NCBI GenBank assembly: GCA_024206355.1 | Contig: JAAGZM010000434.1 | Location: 1-6,370 of the forward strand | Reading direction: 5' to 3' | DNA length: 6,370 nt | Origin: Gammaproteobacteria bacterium | Lineage (GTDB): Bacteria; Pseudomonadota; Gammaproteobacteria; Enterobacterales; GCA-2746155 | Shown here: one piece after another, positions 4,644 through 6,370 of the stretch | Numbering within the stretch: position 1 is the stretch's first letter | Layout: each line of letters opens with the position of its first letter | Notes under the pieces: model-generated | Told to the model about the DNA's origin: nothing | Databases searched by the model: none | Seen by the model: only the letters and a program-made list of their open reading frames with translations | Program-made: the position numbers and the translations under genes

Positions 4644-6370
4644 ATGCTTGATTATTCGAACAGACTGCTGATTACCGGAATACTCTTTGTATGCTTGTTG
4701 ACTGGCTGCGGAGAAAATAAACAAACTGAGACTTTGGCCGTTAAGGAGCAACCTGTACCTGCCTCAAGTTCCAAAATCGTCAGCGTTGCACCCGCTGATC
4801 TGGTATTGCTCGGCGGCAAGATTGTCACTGTGGATGATTCCCTGGGCACTGTTGAAGCGATTGCTATACGGGCACACGAAATTCAGGCAGTGGGTACCAA
4901 TGAAGAAATCAATAGGTATATAGGCAAAGGAACTCGCACCATCGAACTGGATGGTAAGCTAGTGATACCAGGGTTTATTGAAGGCCATGGCCACTATTTG
5001 AGCCTGGGCCGTGCCAGACAGATTCTAGATCTCACCGGTGTTGACAACTGGGAACAAATTGTTAGTAAGGTATCGCAGGCGGTGGATAGTTCGGAAGAGG
5101 GTGAATGGATTTTTGGCAGAGGCTGGCATCAGGAAAAGTGGGACTCGTTACCTGAAGACAGTGTTGAGGGGGTTCCTACCAATCAAACTTTGAACAGCAT
5201 TTCGCCAAATAATCCAGTTTATCTTGGCCATGCCAGTGGGCACGCTTCGTATGCCAATGATGCGGCTTTGGCTGCAGGTGGTATTGATGATGACACTTCA
5301 GATCCAGCTGGTGGAACGATCGTTCGAACAAAAGATGGTAAAGCCACTGGGCTTCTTAGAGAGAATGCCCAAGACCTTGTGGAAGGTGCGATCGATGAAT
5401 ATCTGTCTCTACGTAGCGAAAAAGAAAGAGATCAGATTCTACGTGAACGGGTGCAACTGGCGGGCAAAGATGCACTCTTTTATGGCGTCACATCATTTCA
5501 TGATGCGGGTTCATCATTTGAAACCATTGATTTTTTCAAGCAAATGGAGGATGAAGGAAATCTTCCTATACGGCTTTATGTGATGGTCAGAAATCAGTCA
5601 AACGAAGAGATGGCTGAAAAGCTTAGTGATTACAAGATGGTTGCGGATGGAAATGACTTTCTCACTGTACGTTCGATCAAACGACAAATAGATGGTGCAC
5701 TGGGAGCGCACGGTGCTTGGTTGCTTGAGCCTTATGACGATTTACCTTCAACAGCAGGACTTGTCCTAGAGCCTGTGGAAGAAATTGAGCGAACTGCTGA
5801 ATTAGCTGTTGAAAATGGTTTTCAAGTGAACATTCATGCTATAGGTACGCGCGCGAACCGGGAAAGCTTAGATATATACGAGCGTATCTGGGAGAAAATG
5901 GATGTTAGTGGAAAAGATCTTCGTTGGCGGGTTGAGCATGCTCAGCATATTCACCCCAATGATGTCCCTAGATTTGGTCAATTGGGTGTGATAGCCGCTA
6001 TGCAAGGGATCCATTGTACCTCTGATGGTCCTTGGATACCTTCTCGATTGGGTGAAGAACGCACAGGGATTACTTCTTACCCTTGGCGCGACCTGATCAA
6101 TACGGGTGCGATTATCGGCAATGGAACAGATGTACCGGTAGAACCGATTGACCCATTCGCTTCTTTTTATGCAAGCGTTACCCGTATGACAAATAAAGGT
6201 AAGTTATTTTATCCAGAACATGTGATGACTAGGATGGAAGCGTTGAAAAGTTATACCATCAACAATGCTTATGCAGCTTTTGAAGAAGACATCAAGGGTA
6301 GTCTCACACCTGGAAAACTTGCAGACATTGTTGTTTTGTCACAGGATATTATGACAGTCCCAGCAGAAAA
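4644..6370 (+). CDS. exported lipoprotein amidohydrolase, YtcJ-like (Amidohydrolase_3), 3' end outside the window
   Basis: 575 residues are visible and the frame is still open at the right edge. Residues 1-22 are a lipoprotein signal: MLDYSNR, a hydrophobic stretch, then lipobox LTGC with C22. Gly follows the Cys, so by the E. coli Lol rule it would go to the outer membrane. A low-complexity linker (about 24-50) precedes the hydrolase. The metal-dependent hydrolase pattern of the YtcJ-like family is present: an N-terminal beta segment from ADLVLLGGKIVTVD, H115 and H117 in GFIEGHGHYLS, K346 in SIKRQIDGALG, H398 in NIHAIGTRAN, H432 in VEHAQ, D496 in GNGTDVPVEP, and a C-terminal GSLTPGKLADIVVLS. 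That last motif normally lies 20-40 residues from the end, so only a short tail should be missing. It likely hydrolyses a C-N bond (amide, N-formyl or similar) in a small molecule at the cell envelope; the substrate is unknown. It is divergent from the amino-acid operon and may be co-regulated with it. Confidence 0.9.
   Translation, partial: MLDYSNRLLITGILFVCLLTGCGENKQTETLAVKEQPVPASSSKIVSVAPADLVLLGGKIVTVDDSLGTVEAIAIRAHEIQAVGTNEEINRYIGKGTRTIELDGKLVIPGFIEGHGHYLSLGRARQILDLTGVDNWEQIVSKVSQAVDSSEEGEWIFGRGWHQEKWDSLPEDSVEGVPTNQTLNSISPNNPVYLGHASGHASYANDAALAAGGIDDDTSDPAGGTIVRTKDGKATGLLRENAQDLVEGAIDEYLSLRSEKERDQILRERVQLAGKDALFYGVTSFHDAGSSFETIDFFKQMEDEGNLPIRLYVMVRNQSNEEMAEKLSDYKMVADGNDFLTVRSIKRQIDGALGAHGAWLLEPYDDLPSTAGLVLEPVEEIERTAELAVENGFQVNIHAIGTRANRESLDIYERIWEKMDVSGKDLRWRVEHAQHIHPNDVPRFGQLGVIAAMQGIHCTSDGPWIPSRLGEERTGITSYPWRDLINTGAIIGNGTDVPVEPIDPFASFYASVTRMTNKGKLFYPEHVMTRMEALKSYTINNAYAAFEEDIKGSLTPGKLADIVVLSQDIMTVPAE

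Noticed and set aside
4652..4849. 65-codon minus-strand frame over the lipoprotein signal and linker
   Set aside because: It is antisense to the signal peptide and the start of the amidohydrolase, which has a good ribosome binding site and a lipobox.
5224..5583. 119-codon plus-strand frame within the amidohydrolase
   Set aside because: It is an out-of-frame overlap with the amidohydrolase, whose frame stays open with conserved metal-ligand motifs on both sides.

Overview
The window looks like accessory chromosomal DNA of a Gram-negative bacterium. A gammaproteobacterium, possibly marine, is my best guess, and it is only inference. The pointers are a lipoprotein signal peptide on a periplasm-facing hydrolase, a response-regulator receiver of the hybrid-kinase type, a GhrA-like reductase, moderate to low GC content, and ordinary AGGAG-type ribosome binding sites.

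Layout. Bases 1 to about 111 (minus strand) hold a broken piece of an IS91-family transposase that reads out of the left edge. It directly abuts a plus-strand receiver domain (153-545), which has no output domain and may be the surviving tail of a hybrid sensor kinase. Next comes a compact minus-strand cluster, transcribed from right to left: a GhrA-like D-2-hydroxyacid dehydrogenase (4328-3384), a fold-type I PLP aminotransferase-like enzyme (3347-2133), a RidA-family enamine/imine deaminase (2136-1708, overlapping its neighbour by 4 bases) and an ACT-less homoserine dehydrogenase (1624-590). A 315-base divergent intergenic region follows, with two perfect 7-bp inverted repeats and a candidate promoter. 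The last feature is a plus-strand lipoprotein of the YtcJ-like amidohydrolase family (4644 to beyond the right edge). It is the longest reading frame in the window and is still open at its end.

How the genes may work together. The four minus-strand genes form a plausible amino-acid catabolic module. A PLP enzyme acts on an amino acid, RidA clears a reactive enamine/imine, the hydroxyacid dehydrogenase reduces a 2-oxo acid, and homoserine dehydrogenase interconverts homoserine and aspartate semialdehyde. One testable reading is that the PLP enzyme performs an elimination yielding a vinylglycine/homoserine-level product (as known for canavanine gamma-lyase) rather than plain transamination. The divergent exported amidohydrolase might release a substrate for the module outside the cytoplasm, but nothing in the sequence fixes the substrate. 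The homoserine dehydrogenase and the receiver segment are visibly more AT-rich than the dehydrogenase/aminotransferase/RidA genes, so the region appears to be a mosaic.
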